Shown here one piece after another: positions 17,666 to 24,880 of a stretch of 64,000 nucleotides of DNA. Under the pieces are notes generated by a model that was given only the letters and a program-made list of their open reading frames with translations, ran no database searches and was not told where the DNA came from. Within the stretch, counting starts at the first letter, position 1; every line of letters starts with the position of its first letter. Source of the DNA: DASPTH01 sp046727575 (GTDB lineage Bacteria; Actinomycetota; Acidimicrobiia; IMCC26256; DASPTH01); contig JBKPCV010000054.1 of NCBI GenBank assembly GCA_046727575.1, positions 1-64,000 on the forward strand, in the 5' to 3' direction. Both the position numbers and the translations under genes were made by a program.

Positions 17666-18700
17666 TCAGAATCGGGCGAGGAAGCGCACGTCGTCGTCGA
17701 AGAACGTCTTGATCTCGTCGATCCCGTGACGGATCATCGCGATCCGGTCGAGCCCGAACCCGAACGCGAACCCCGTGTACTCCTCCGGGCCGATCCCAAC
17801 CCCCGCGAGGACGTTGGGGTCGACCATGCCGCAGCCGCCGAGCTCGATCCATCCGGTCTGCGAGCAGACCCGACAGCCGTCACCTCCGCAGAAGATGCAG
17901 CTGACGGCGAGCTCCGCCGACGGCTCCGTGTAAGGAAAGAAGTCGGGACGGAATCGTGTGCGGAGCGTCTCGTCGCCGAAGAGCGCGCGCACGAACGTCT
18001 CGATCGTGCCGAACAGGTCGGCCAGCGTGATGCCGCGGTCGACGGCGAGCGCCTCCATCTGGTGGAACACCGGTGAGTTGCGCGGACTCGGTGTCTCGTT
18101 TCGGTACACGCGACCGGGCGCGACGATGTAGATGGGCGGCTTCATCTTCTCCATCGTGCGGATCTGCACCGGCGACGTGTGCGTGCGCAGCATCACCTGC
18201 TCGGGCTCGCCCAGGTTGACGTAGAGCGTGTCCTGCAGGGAGCGCGCGGGGTGCGCAGGCGCCATGTTGAGCGCTTCGAAGTTGTGCCAGTCGTCCTCCA
18301 CTTCGGGACCCTCCATCACGAGGTAGCCCATGCCCATGAAGATGTCCTCCAGCTCGCGCTGGACCTGCGTGACGAGGTGGAGGTGCCCGCGCGAGCGGCC
18401 GTGCCCGCCAAGCGTGAGGTCGAGCGCGTCGCGGGGCGCTGCGGATGCGGCGGCGGCTTCGAGCTCGGCCCGTTTGGCTGCGACCGACTCCGCGACTCTC
18501 GCCTTGAACCTGCCGACGGATTTTCCCGCGGCGGGGCGGTCGGCCGTGTCGAGATCCTTGATCGCTTCGTTGGCGCGCGCCATCGGCGAGCCGCGACCCG
18601 TCAACGCGCGTTCAGCAGCCGCGAGCTCCTCGAGGGTCGTCGCTTGGCGCACTGATTCGAGCGGGACGTCGAGTACAGACTCGATGTCGGACAGGGTCAC
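17666..18700 (-). CDS. pheS: phenylalanyl-tRNA synthetase alpha subunit
   Basis: Catalytic subunit, 344 residues: N-terminal coiled coil, class II motif 2 (APGRVYRNE) and motif 3 (FAFGFGLDRIAMIRHG). The segment CIFCGGDGCRVCSQTGW has closely spaced cysteines as in other actinobacterial PheS. GTG 18700 overlaps the stop of the upstream methyltransferase (GTGA, 18697-18700), which fixes the start. Confidence 0.97.
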   Translation of the reverse strand: MTLSDIESVLDVPLESVRQATTLEELAAAERALTGRGSPMARANEAIKDLDTADRPAAGKSVGRFKARVAESVAAKRAELEAAAASAAPRDALDLTLGGHGRSRGHLHLVTQVQRELEDIFMGMGYLVMEGPEVEDDWHNFEALNMAPAHPARSLQDTLYVNLGEPEQVMLRTHTSPVQIRTMEKMKPPIYIVAPGRVYRNETPSPRNSPVFHQMEALAVDRGITLADLFGTIETFVRALFGDETLRTRFRPDFFPYTEPSAELAVSCIFCGGDGCRVCSQTGWIELGGCGMVDPNVLAGVGIGPEEYTGFAFGFGLDRIAMIRHGIDEIKTFFDDDVRFLARF

Positions 18701-19545
18701 CACGTGGTCTCCCGCGCTCGCTGGCGGGCTGCCTCGAAGCACAGCACGGTCGCTGCCATCGCCACGTTGAGCGACTCGGCCGCGCCGCGCATTGGGACGG
18801 CGACCCATCCGTCGAGGTGCTGGTGCAGCTCGGGCGGGATCCCGCGGGCCTCGTTCCCCAGCACGACCGCGGTCGGACCGCGGAAGTCGACCTCGTCGTA
18901 GGCGGTGCCTGCGCGCGCGTCGGCTCCGAGCCGTCGGCGTCCTTGCTTGCCCAACGCGTCGAGCGCCTCCACCGCCGAGCACCCCTCTACGACGGGTATT
19001 CCGAAGATCGCGCCGGCGGAGGCGCGAACGACTTTGGGATTGTAGGCATCGACCGATCCCGCGCTCAGCACGATTCCCTCTGCACCGGACGCCTCGGCGC
19101 TGCGCACCAGCGTGCCGAGGTTGCCCGGATCGGCGAGCGCGAGTCCGACGAGCACGAGGCCGTTGCCGTTCAGGTCACGGAGCAATGGTGACGGCATCGC
19201 CACCACCGCGAGCACGGGTTGCGGCGTCACGGTCGTACCGAGCTTCTCGAGGACGCCCTCCTTGAGCAGCACCACCGTGATGCCCGCCGCCTCGACTCGT
19301 GATCGCAACGACGCGAACGCGACGTCGGCGAACGTGGAGAAGAAGACGGCTTCGAGCACCGCACCGCGGTCGAGCGCGGCTTCGATCGCGCGCGGCCCCT
19401 CGACCACGAACGCGCGCTCGGCTTCTCGGGTACGCCGGTCGCGCAGCAATGCGCGGAGCCGCCGAACCGCCGTGTGCCGCGGACCCAGTTCCTGTCGGTG
19501 AACTCGGTCAGGCAGCGTCGAGCGCTTCCCGCGCCACGCCGACAA
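18697..19545 (-). CDS. SpoU/TrmH family RNA 2'-O-methyltransferase
   Basis: SPOUT methyltransferase acting on rRNA or tRNA. It has an N-terminal RNA-binding segment (FVVEGPRAIEAALDRG) and the knotted AdoMet domain with GLALADPGNLGTLVRSAEA, AVVLGNEARGIP and VPMRGAAESLNVAMA motifs. The start is uncertain: TTG 19545 has no Shine-Dalgarno and overlaps rplT by 38 nt, yet the expected N-terminus (GPRHTAVRRLRALLRD) lies just after the rplT stop, preceded only by a CTG. It sits between rplT and pheS as in many actinobacteria. Confidence 0.88.
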   Translation of the reverse strand: MSAWRGKRSTLPDRVHRQELGPRHTAVRRLRALLRDRRTREAERAFVVEGPRAIEAALDRGAVLEAVFFSTFADVAFASLRSRVEAAGITVVLLKEGVLEKLGTTVTPQPVLAVVAMPSPLLRDLNGNGLVLVGLALADPGNLGTLVRSAEASGAEGIVLSAGSVDAYNPKVVRASAGAIFGIPVVEGCSAVEALDALGKQGRRRLGADARAGTAYDEVDFRGPTAVVLGNEARGIPPELHQHLDGWVAVPMRGAAESLNVAMAATVLCFEAARQRARETTW

Positions 19546-19870
19546 GTGCGGAAAACGCGGCGGCGTCGCGCACGGCGAGGTCGGCGAGGATCTTGCGGTC
19601 GACGTCGATCTCCGCCGCCTTCAGTCCCGAGATGAAACGCGAGTAGCTGATGTCGTTCTGACGGCACGCCGCGTTGATGCGCACGATCCAGAGCTTGCGG
19701 AACTCGCCTTTTCGCGCGCGGCGATCGCGGTACGCGTAGTTGCCGGAGTGCATGACTTGTTCGTTGGCCTTGCGGAAGCTCCGACTGCGCGAACCGCGGT
19801 AACCCGACGCCGACTCCAGGACCTTGCGGTGCCGCTTCTTGCTGTGGACGGATCGTTTGACCCTGGCCAT
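19508..19870 (-). CDS. rplT: 50S ribosomal protein L20
   Basis: A 120-residue, strongly basic N-terminal half (MARVKRSVHSKKRHRKVL...) with the conserved YRDRRARKGEFRKLWI and RINAACR segments. It binds 23S rRNA early in 50S assembly and in several bacteria also regulates the infC-rpmI-rplT operon, of which it is the last gene here. Confidence 0.98.
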   Translation of the reverse strand: MARVKRSVHSKKRHRKVLESASGYRGSRSRSFRKANEQVMHSGNYAYRDRRARKGEFRKLWIVRINAACRQNDISYSRFISGLKAAEIDVDRKILADLAVRDAAAFSALVGVAREALDAA

Positions 19871-19916
19871 CGGGTGGGACTCCTCGATTCGTGAGTAGCG
19901 AAGACGGCGCGAGCCG

Positions 19917-20111
19917 TCAGCGGCCGAGTAGCCGCTTCGCCTTCTTCTTGTCGGCGCCGACGAGCTCGGCGGGGCGTGCCAGCCGACGCGTCCGCTTGCT
20001 GGGCTTCTTCTCGAGCAGGTGCGAGCGATTCTGCTTGCGGCGGAAGACCTTGCCGGTCCCCGTCACCTTGAAGCGCTTCGCCGCACCTCTATGCGCTTTC
20101 TGCTTGGGCAT
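19917..20111 (-). CDS. rpmI: 50S ribosomal protein L35
   Basis: A 64-residue basic protein beginning MPKQKAHRGAAKRFKVTGTG, which is the L35 signature. ATG 20111 is chosen over an upstream in-frame start because it matches the family N-terminus. It overlaps the 3' end of infC by 23 nt. Confidence 0.97.
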   Translation of the reverse strand: MPKQKAHRGAAKRFKVTGTGKVFRRKQNRSHLLEKKPSKRTRRLARPAELVGADKKKAKRLLGR

Positions 20112-20685
20112 CACGTACTCCGTTGACTTCAGCTGAGGCAACGGCGCCGTTGTCCCTCGCCTTGCGTCCGTCCTTCCTCGTCGGGTGCAGGACCATCGTC
20201 ATGTTCCGGCCGTCCTGCCGCGGCTGCGACTCGATGACCGCGAGGTCGCCGACGTCGTCTGCGATGCGGCGTAAGATCCGCATGCCGAGCTCCGGATGAG
20301 CGATCTCTCGTCCGCGCAGCCAGATCGTGAGCTTGACCTTGTTGCCCTCGTCGAGGAAGCGGATCACGTGCTTCATCTTCGTGGCGTAGTCGTGCTCGTC
20401 GATCTTCGGCTTGAACTTCATCTCCTTGATGACGACCTTCGTGGCCTTCCGTTTCGACTGGCGGCGCCGCTGCTCTTGTTCGTAGACGTATCGGCCGTAG
20501 TCCATGATCCGGGCAACGGGCGGGTTGGCGTTGGGCGCCACCTCGACCAGATCGAGCTGGAGGTCACGAGCTCGAGCGAGCGCCTCCGGCAGCGGCTTCA
20601 CGCCGAGCTGCTCCCCGTCGGAACCGACGAGGAAGACCTCCCGGGCTCGGATGCGGTCGTTGATCCTGACCTCGTGGGCGGCTAT
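20089..20685 (-). CDS. infC: translation initiation factor IF-3 with probable ATA start
   Basis: IF-3 discriminates against non-canonical start codons and 50S joining. The conserved N-terminal domain (RINDRIRAREVFLVGSDGEQ) continues upstream of the first ATG at 20601, so that ATG is internal. In frame, ATA at 20685 (ATA GCC GCC CAC GAG GTC AGG ATC AAC) is preceded by AGGTG at 5-nt spacing. Non-AUG start codons of the AUU/AUC/AUA class are the known basis of IF-3 autoregulation. From ATA the protein is 198 residues, about the length of mycobacterial IF-3. Confidence 0.93.
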   Translation of the reverse strand: MAAHEVRINDRIRAREVFLVGSDGEQLGVKPLPEALARARDLQLDLVEVAPNANPPVARIMDYGRYVYEQEQRRRQSKRKATKVVIKEMKFKPKIDEHDYATKMKHVIRFLDEGNKVKLTIWLRGREIAHPELGMRILRRIADDVGDLAVIESQPRQDGRNMTMVLHPTRKDGRKARDNGAVASAEVNGVRDAQAESA

Positions 20686-20759
20686 CTGGTCACCTGCTTC
20701 ATCGGGCCATTGGCTCCCTCACTCTTTCTCACAATGGGTACGGCGTGCCTCGGAACGCG

Positions 20760-20788
20760 AAAATGGCGGACACGGGAAGCGTCCGCCA
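20760..20788 (-). terminator. hairpin with short T-tract in infC leader
   Basis: On the minus strand TGGCGGAC-GCTTCCCGT-GTCCGCCA is a perfect 8-bp stem followed by TTTT, about 75 nt upstream of the infC ATA. No minus-strand gene lies upstream, so it sits in the infC leader and would act as an attenuator rather than as an operon terminator. The rest of the 258-nt gap (20686-20943) shows no gene; a minus-strand TATCCT at 20938-20933 is a weak -10 candidate. Confidence 0.5.
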
Positions 20789-20943
20789 CACCGGTGCCGC
20801 TCGAGCATCGCCCTCGCGGTCACGACGCGAACCCGGACGCACGCGCACGCATGCGGTGGCCGGGCGGGGACAACGGGTATCAAGCTCCTGCCATCAAGCC
20901 GCGGAGTCCCACTTCCCTTGGTTGATCCTGAAAGGATACCAGC

Positions 20944-21369
20944 GTGAGCACACTGTGGACACCCTCGGGCGAATACGACCCGACGGAACGGACCGACGAG
21001 CCCGGTGCGACCGAGCGCGCTCCGCAGGCGGCCGGCGGGGCCGAGCGCGAACCGACCCCCGAGGAGCTCGAGGAGATGCTGCGGGCTCGCGCCGAGCTCG
21101 CGTCGGTGCCGGTCACCGACATCATCGCCAATCACGCCGTCGGGCTCTGGCAGCTGGCGCTGCTGCATCTCGTCCCTGACCCCGGACCCGACGGCACGCC
21201 GACGCCGCCGCGCCTGCAGGACGCCGCCCTCGCCATCGATGCGCTGGCCGCGCTCGTCGACGGGTTGGGTGCGCGCCTCGCGCCGAACGACGAGGCGCTC
21301 CGGGAGGCCCTGGCCCAACTGCGTCTCGCCTACGTCCAGGTCTCGAGCAACGAGACTGCACCTTCGTGA
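20944..21369 (+). CDS. DUF1844 domain protein
   Basis: A 141-residue acidic protein. The N-terminal 40 residues are low-complexity and charged; the conserved helical part is VTDIIANHAVGLWQLALLHL, the DUF1844 hallmark, followed by LAIDALAALVDGLG. GTG 20944 has a good AAAGGA Shine-Dalgarno. DUF1844 proteins often lie near infC-rpmI-rplT in actinobacteria, as here (divergent). Function is unknown. Confidence 0.85.
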   Translation: MSTLWTPSGEYDPTERTDEPGATERAPQAAGGAEREPTPEELEEMLRARAELASVPVTDIIANHAVGLWQLALLHLVPDPGPDGTPTPPRLQDAALAIDALAALVDGLGARLAPNDEALREALAQLRLAYVQVSSNETAPS

Positions 21370-21396
21370 GACCGTCAGCGTGGTGAACTCCTCGTC

Positions 21397-23199
21397 GTGA
21401 GCTCACTCATCGAGCAGTACGCGCTCATCGGCGACACACAGACGGCCGCGCTCGTCGGCAACGACGGGTCGATCGACTGGCTGTGCGTGCCCCGGTTCGA
21501 CTCGGAGGCGTGTTTCGCCGCGTTGCTCGGCGACGAACGCGACGGCCGCTGGCTCATCGGTCCAGCAAGTGGCGCGCGCGCGACGCGCCGGCGGTACCGC
21601 GACGACACGCTCGTGCTCGAGACCGAGTACGAGACTCCCGACGGGATCGTTCGCGTCACGGACTGCATGCCGATCCGAGACCGCACCATCGACATCGTGC
21701 GCGTGGTCAAAGGAGTGCGCGGTACCGTACCCATGAAACTAGAACTGTGGGTGCGATTCGACTACGGGAACGTGGTGCCATGGGTGCGCTCCACCGACCA
21801 TACGGTCCTCATGATCGCGGGCCCCGACGCCCTCCGGCTCGTCTCGCCGTTCAAGATCACCGGACACGAGTTTCGCCACGACGCTCAATTCGTCGTGGGC
21901 GAGGGCGACAGCGTGCCGTTCGTCCTCACGTGGTACCCCTCGTACCACAAGGAACCTCCGGGGATCGATCCAGTGCGCGCTGTCGCACGCACGACCGCAT
22001 GGTGGCAGGACTGGTCGGCGCGGTCCACGTTCAAGGGCGAGTGGCGCGACGCGGTGCACCGTTCGCTCATCACGCTCAAGGCCCTCACCTACGCGCCGAC
22101 CGGCGGCATCGTCGCCTCGCCCACGACGTCACTGCCCGAGTGGCCCGGCGGAGTTCGGAACTGGGACTACCGCTACTGCTGGCTGCGCGATGCGACGTTC
22201 ACGCTCTACTCGCTGATGATGGCCGGCTACGTCAAGGAAGCCGTCGAATGGCGTGACTGGCTGCTGCGCGCGGTCGCGGGTGACCCCTCGCATCTCCAGA
22301 TCATGTACGGGCCGGCTGGCGAGCGACGCCTCGACGAGTACGAACTCGACTGGCTCGCTGGTTACGAGGGCTCGAAACCGGTGCGCGTCGGCAACGCCGC
22401 ATCGAGTCAGTTCCAACTCGACGTCTTCGGCGAGGTGTTCGACGCGTTGCACCAGGCACGCCACATGGAGGTACACGAGGACGCGAGTGCGTGGTCACTC
22501 CAACTCGCCATTCTCGAATTTCTCGAGTCGGCGTGGCAACAACCCGACGAGGGAATCTGGGAGGTGCGCGGCGGCCGCAAGGACTTCACCCACTCGAAGG
22601 TGATGGCGTGGGTGGCATTCGACCGCGCCGTACGAGGGGTCGAAGAATTCGGGCTCGAAGGCCCGGTCGACAAGTGGCGCGCCCGCCGCGATGAAGTGCA
22701 CCGTGAGGTGCTCGACGAGGGTTTTGACCCCGACCGCAACACGTTCACCCAGTACTACGGATCGAAGTCGATCGACGCGAGCAGCCTCATGATCCCGTTG
22801 GTCGGCTTCCTTCCTCCCGACGACGAACGAGTCAAGGGCACCGTTGCTGCCATCGAACGCGAGCTCGTCCTCGACGGTTTCGTGATGCGCTACGCAACCG
22901 AGGAGGGTGTCGACGGCCTCCCGCCCGGTGAGGGACTCTTCCTCCCCTGCTCCTTCTGGCTCGCCGACAACCTCTGCTTGATCGGACGTGTGGCCGACGG
23001 CCAAGCGCTGTTCGAGCGTCTGCTCGAGCTGCGCAACGACGTGGGACTGTTGTCGGAGGAGTACGACCCGAAGACGCGGCGGATGCTCGGAAATTTCCCA
23101 CAGGCGTTCACACACGTGTCGCTCGTGAACACCGCCTGCAACCTCGCGCACATCACCAGTCCCGCGTCACACCGCGCCACCGGTCGGCACCGGCAGTAG
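21397..23199 (+). CDS. glycoside hydrolase family 15 (trehalase/glucoamylase-like)
   Basis: A 600-residue cytoplasmic protein without signal peptide. It has the N-terminal GH15 beta domain (SLIEQYALIGDTQTAALVG...DGSIDWLCVPRFDS) and an alpha/alpha barrel with VRNWDYRYCWLRDATF and ELDWLAGYEGSKPVRVGNAA, the latter resembling the active-site region of GH15 enzymes. The closest experimentally known relatives in actinobacteria are GH15 trehalases, so trehalose turnover is the best guess. GTG 21397 follows the DUF1844 gene by 27 nt. Confidence 0.9.
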   Translation: MSSLIEQYALIGDTQTAALVGNDGSIDWLCVPRFDSEACFAALLGDERDGRWLIGPASGARATRRRYRDDTLVLETEYETPDGIVRVTDCMPIRDRTIDIVRVVKGVRGTVPMKLELWVRFDYGNVVPWVRSTDHTVLMIAGPDALRLVSPFKITGHEFRHDAQFVVGEGDSVPFVLTWYPSYHKEPPGIDPVRAVARTTAWWQDWSARSTFKGEWRDAVHRSLITLKALTYAPTGGIVASPTTSLPEWPGGVRNWDYRYCWLRDATFTLYSLMMAGYVKEAVEWRDWLLRAVAGDPSHLQIMYGPAGERRLDEYELDWLAGYEGSKPVRVGNAASSQFQLDVFGEVFDALHQARHMEVHEDASAWSLQLAILEFLESAWQQPDEGIWEVRGGRKDFTHSKVMAWVAFDRAVRGVEEFGLEGPVDKWRARRDEVHREVLDEGFDPDRNTFTQYYGSKSIDASSLMIPLVGFLPPDDERVKGTVAAIERELVLDGFVMRYATEEGVDGLPPGEGLFLPCSFWLADNLCLIGRVADGQALFERLLELRNDVGLLSEEYDPKTRRMLGNFPQAFTHVSLVNTACNLAHITSPASHRATGRHRQ

Positions 23200-23221
23200 G
23201 AGACGAAGCGGAGCCGTGCAC

Positions 23222-23268
23222 GAGCGAGCGGCCGCGAGCCGGGTATCCCGGCGAGCAGCGAGCGACCC
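23222..23268. repeat. palindromic repeat, type B, inverted copy (GH15-hisG gap)
   Basis: GAGCGAGCGGCCGCGA-GCCGGG-TAT-CCCGGC-GAGCAGCGAGCGAC: arms at 23238-23243 and 23247-23252. It is in the opposite orientation to the other type B copies (TAT centre, GAGCGAGC flank on the left). A partial CCGG-TA-TCCGG repeat follows (about 23267-23277). It lies between the convergent ends of the GH15 gene and hisG. Confidence 0.7.
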
Positions 23269-23299
23269 GGTATCCGGATGAGCGGGACGGCGCAGCGGG

Positions 23300-23354
23300 C
23301 CGCTCGGGCCACGCCTCCCTGGCGCAGGATACCTGCGGCGCGGTCGCTCGGCTC
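23300..23354. repeat. palindromic repeat, type A, copy 3 (downstream of hisG)
   Basis: CCGCTCGGGCCACGCCTCCCTGGCGCAGG-ATA-CCTGCGGCGCGG-TCGCTCGGCTC matches the copy at 5778-5834 over nearly its whole length with a few changes. It ends 3 nt from the hisG stop codon, the same placement as the other type A copies relative to minus-strand genes. Confidence 0.72.
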
Positions 23355-23357
23355 AGG

Positions 23358-24233
23358 TCAGTGCACGATCTTGGCGATCGGGAGCTCGATGATCCCGGCC
23401 CCACCCGCGTCCTTCAGGGCTGGGATGAGCGTGTTGATCTCCTGCTTCGACACGACGGTCTCGACGGCGTAGCCGTCTTCGCCCGACAACTTCGACACGG
23501 TCGGGGCCTTCAATGCCGGGAGCAGCGCAATGACCGCATCGAGGTTCGCAGCGTCGACGTTGAGCTTCAGGAGCACGCGACCGCGCGCTTCGAGCACACC
23601 CGTGAGCAGGCTCTGCAGCTGTTCCATCGCCTTGCGCTTGTCGGCATGCTGGTACGACTGCGGATTCGCGATCAACTCGGTGTGCGACACCATGAGCGTG
23701 TCGATGACCCTGAGGCCTGCCGCACGCAGCGCGCGTCCCGTCTCGGTGAGCTCGACGACCGCGTCGGCGATGTCAGGCACCTTCGCTTCCGTGGCGCCGT
23801 ACGACAGGTGGACGTCGGCGTCGACGCCGCGCTTCGCGAAGTAGCGGCGAGTCAGGTCGGGATACTCGGTGTGCACGACGACACCATTCGGGAGGTCCGT
23901 GACCGCCCGAGCCGGCGAATCGGCGGCGACTGCCAGAACGATCTGCACCGGACGCGCCGTCGCTTTCGAATAATGCAGCTCCGAGAGCGTCACGACGTCG
24001 ACGTTGCGTTCCTCGATCCAGTCGCGCCCGGTGATCCCGAGGTCGAAGCGACCCTCCGCAACGTATTGCGGGATCTCTTGGGGGCGCAGGATCCGCACCT
24101 CGACGACGCGCGGGTCGTCGATGGTGCCGCGGTAGTCGACGTCGGACCCGCGGTTCACCGCGAGGTCGGCGTCCTCGAAGAGCTGGAGGGTCTGGCGTTC
24201 GAGGCTGCCCTTGGGGAGCACGAGGCGGAGCAT
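23358..24233 (-). CDS. hisG: ATP phosphoribosyltransferase, long form
   Basis: First enzyme of histidine synthesis. The 291-residue protein has the catalytic domain (MLRLVLPKGSLERQTLQLFEDAD, FDLGITGRDWI) and the C-terminal ACT-like regulatory domain of the long form (KLNVDAANLDAVIALLPALKAPTVSKL), so histidine feedback is expected without HisZ. ATG 24233 shares one base with the ribH stop (TGATG). No other his gene is in the window, and the usual actinobacterial neighbour hisE is missing. Confidence 0.96.
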   Translation of the reverse strand: MLRLVLPKGSLERQTLQLFEDADLAVNRGSDVDYRGTIDDPRVVEVRILRPQEIPQYVAEGRFDLGITGRDWIEERNVDVVTLSELHYSKATARPVQIVLAVAADSPARAVTDLPNGVVVHTEYPDLTRRYFAKRGVDADVHLSYGATEAKVPDIADAVVELTETGRALRAAGLRVIDTLMVSHTELIANPQSYQHADKRKAMEQLQSLLTGVLEARGRVLLKLNVDAANLDAVIALLPALKAPTVSKLSGEDGYAVETVVSKQEINTLIPALKDAGGAGIIELPIAKIVH

Positions 24234-24706
24234 CACTGGTCCCTTCGAGGGAATTGGCCGAGGAGGCTCACCATCTCGACCGCGGTACGTGCGGCCTCGC
24301 TCCCCTTGTGACCGCGCTCTCCCCCTGCACGGGCCATGGCCTGGTCGAGGTTGTCGGTGGTGAGCACCCCGAAGATGACCGGCGTGCCGCTGTCGAGCGC
24401 CACTCGCTGGATCCCCGCCGCGCACTCGCCCGCGACGTACTCGAAGTGCGCGGTGTCGCCGCGGATCACGGCTCCGAGACAGATCACGGCGTCGTAGGAC
24501 GGCGCGAGGCGCTGCGCGAGGAGCGGAATCTCGAACGCGCCGGGGACCCAGTACACGGGCACCTCGTCGGCGCCGAAGTCGCGGAGCGTGTCGAGCGCGC
24601 CCTCGAGCAGCGGCTTGGTGACGTGGTCGTTGAACCGGCCGGCGACGATCGCGAGGCGCATGCCACTGGCGTCGAGCTCGCCTTCGAATTCCTTGTACTC
24701 ACCCAT
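24233..24706 (-). CDS. ribH: 6,7-dimethyl-8-ribityllumazine synthase
   Basis: Condenses the ribityl-pyrimidine with the RibB product to lumazine. The 157-residue protein has AIVAGRFND, VPGAFEIPLLA and GAVIRGDTAHFEYV with the catalytic His. ATG 24706 gives the family N-terminus; upstream in-frame sequence is the palindromic repeat read as VSERPRTGYPGAQGAN and is probably untranslated. Confidence 0.96.
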   Translation of the reverse strand: MGEYKEFEGELDASGMRLAIVAGRFNDHVTKPLLEGALDTLRDFGADEVPVYWVPGAFEIPLLAQRLAPSYDAVICLGAVIRGDTAHFEYVAGECAAGIQRVALDSGTPVIFGVLTTDNLDQAMARAGGERGHKGSEAARTAVEMVSLLGQFPRRDQ

Positions 24707-24750
24707 CTCTCTGGTCGCACTCACTCGGCGCCGGGATACGCCATCGTCAT

Positions 24751-24799
24751 GGTTCGCTCCCTGCGCACCGGGATACCCGGTGCGCGGCCGTTCGCTCAC
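24751..24799. repeat. palindromic repeat, type B, ribBA-ribH gap
   Basis: The strongest hairpin of the family: GCGCACCGGG-ATA-CCCGGTGCGC, perfect 10-bp arms (24763-24772, 24776-24785), flanked by GGTTCGCTCC and CGGCCGTTCGCTCAC. Further GCTCGC-rich sequence follows to about 24870 without a second core. It occupies the gap between ribBA and ribH. Confidence 0.82.
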
Positions 24800-24880
24800 T
24801 GCCACCACAACGGGTACGTTCGCTCTGCTCCTGCGAGTTCACTCGCTCGCGCCGCTCACTCGCTCACCGCCCTGCCGGAC

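Noticed and set aside
24800..24875. Another copy of the type B element
   Set aside because: Only scattered GCTCGC/CGCTCAC motifs without a palindromic core; counted as flank degeneration, not a copy.
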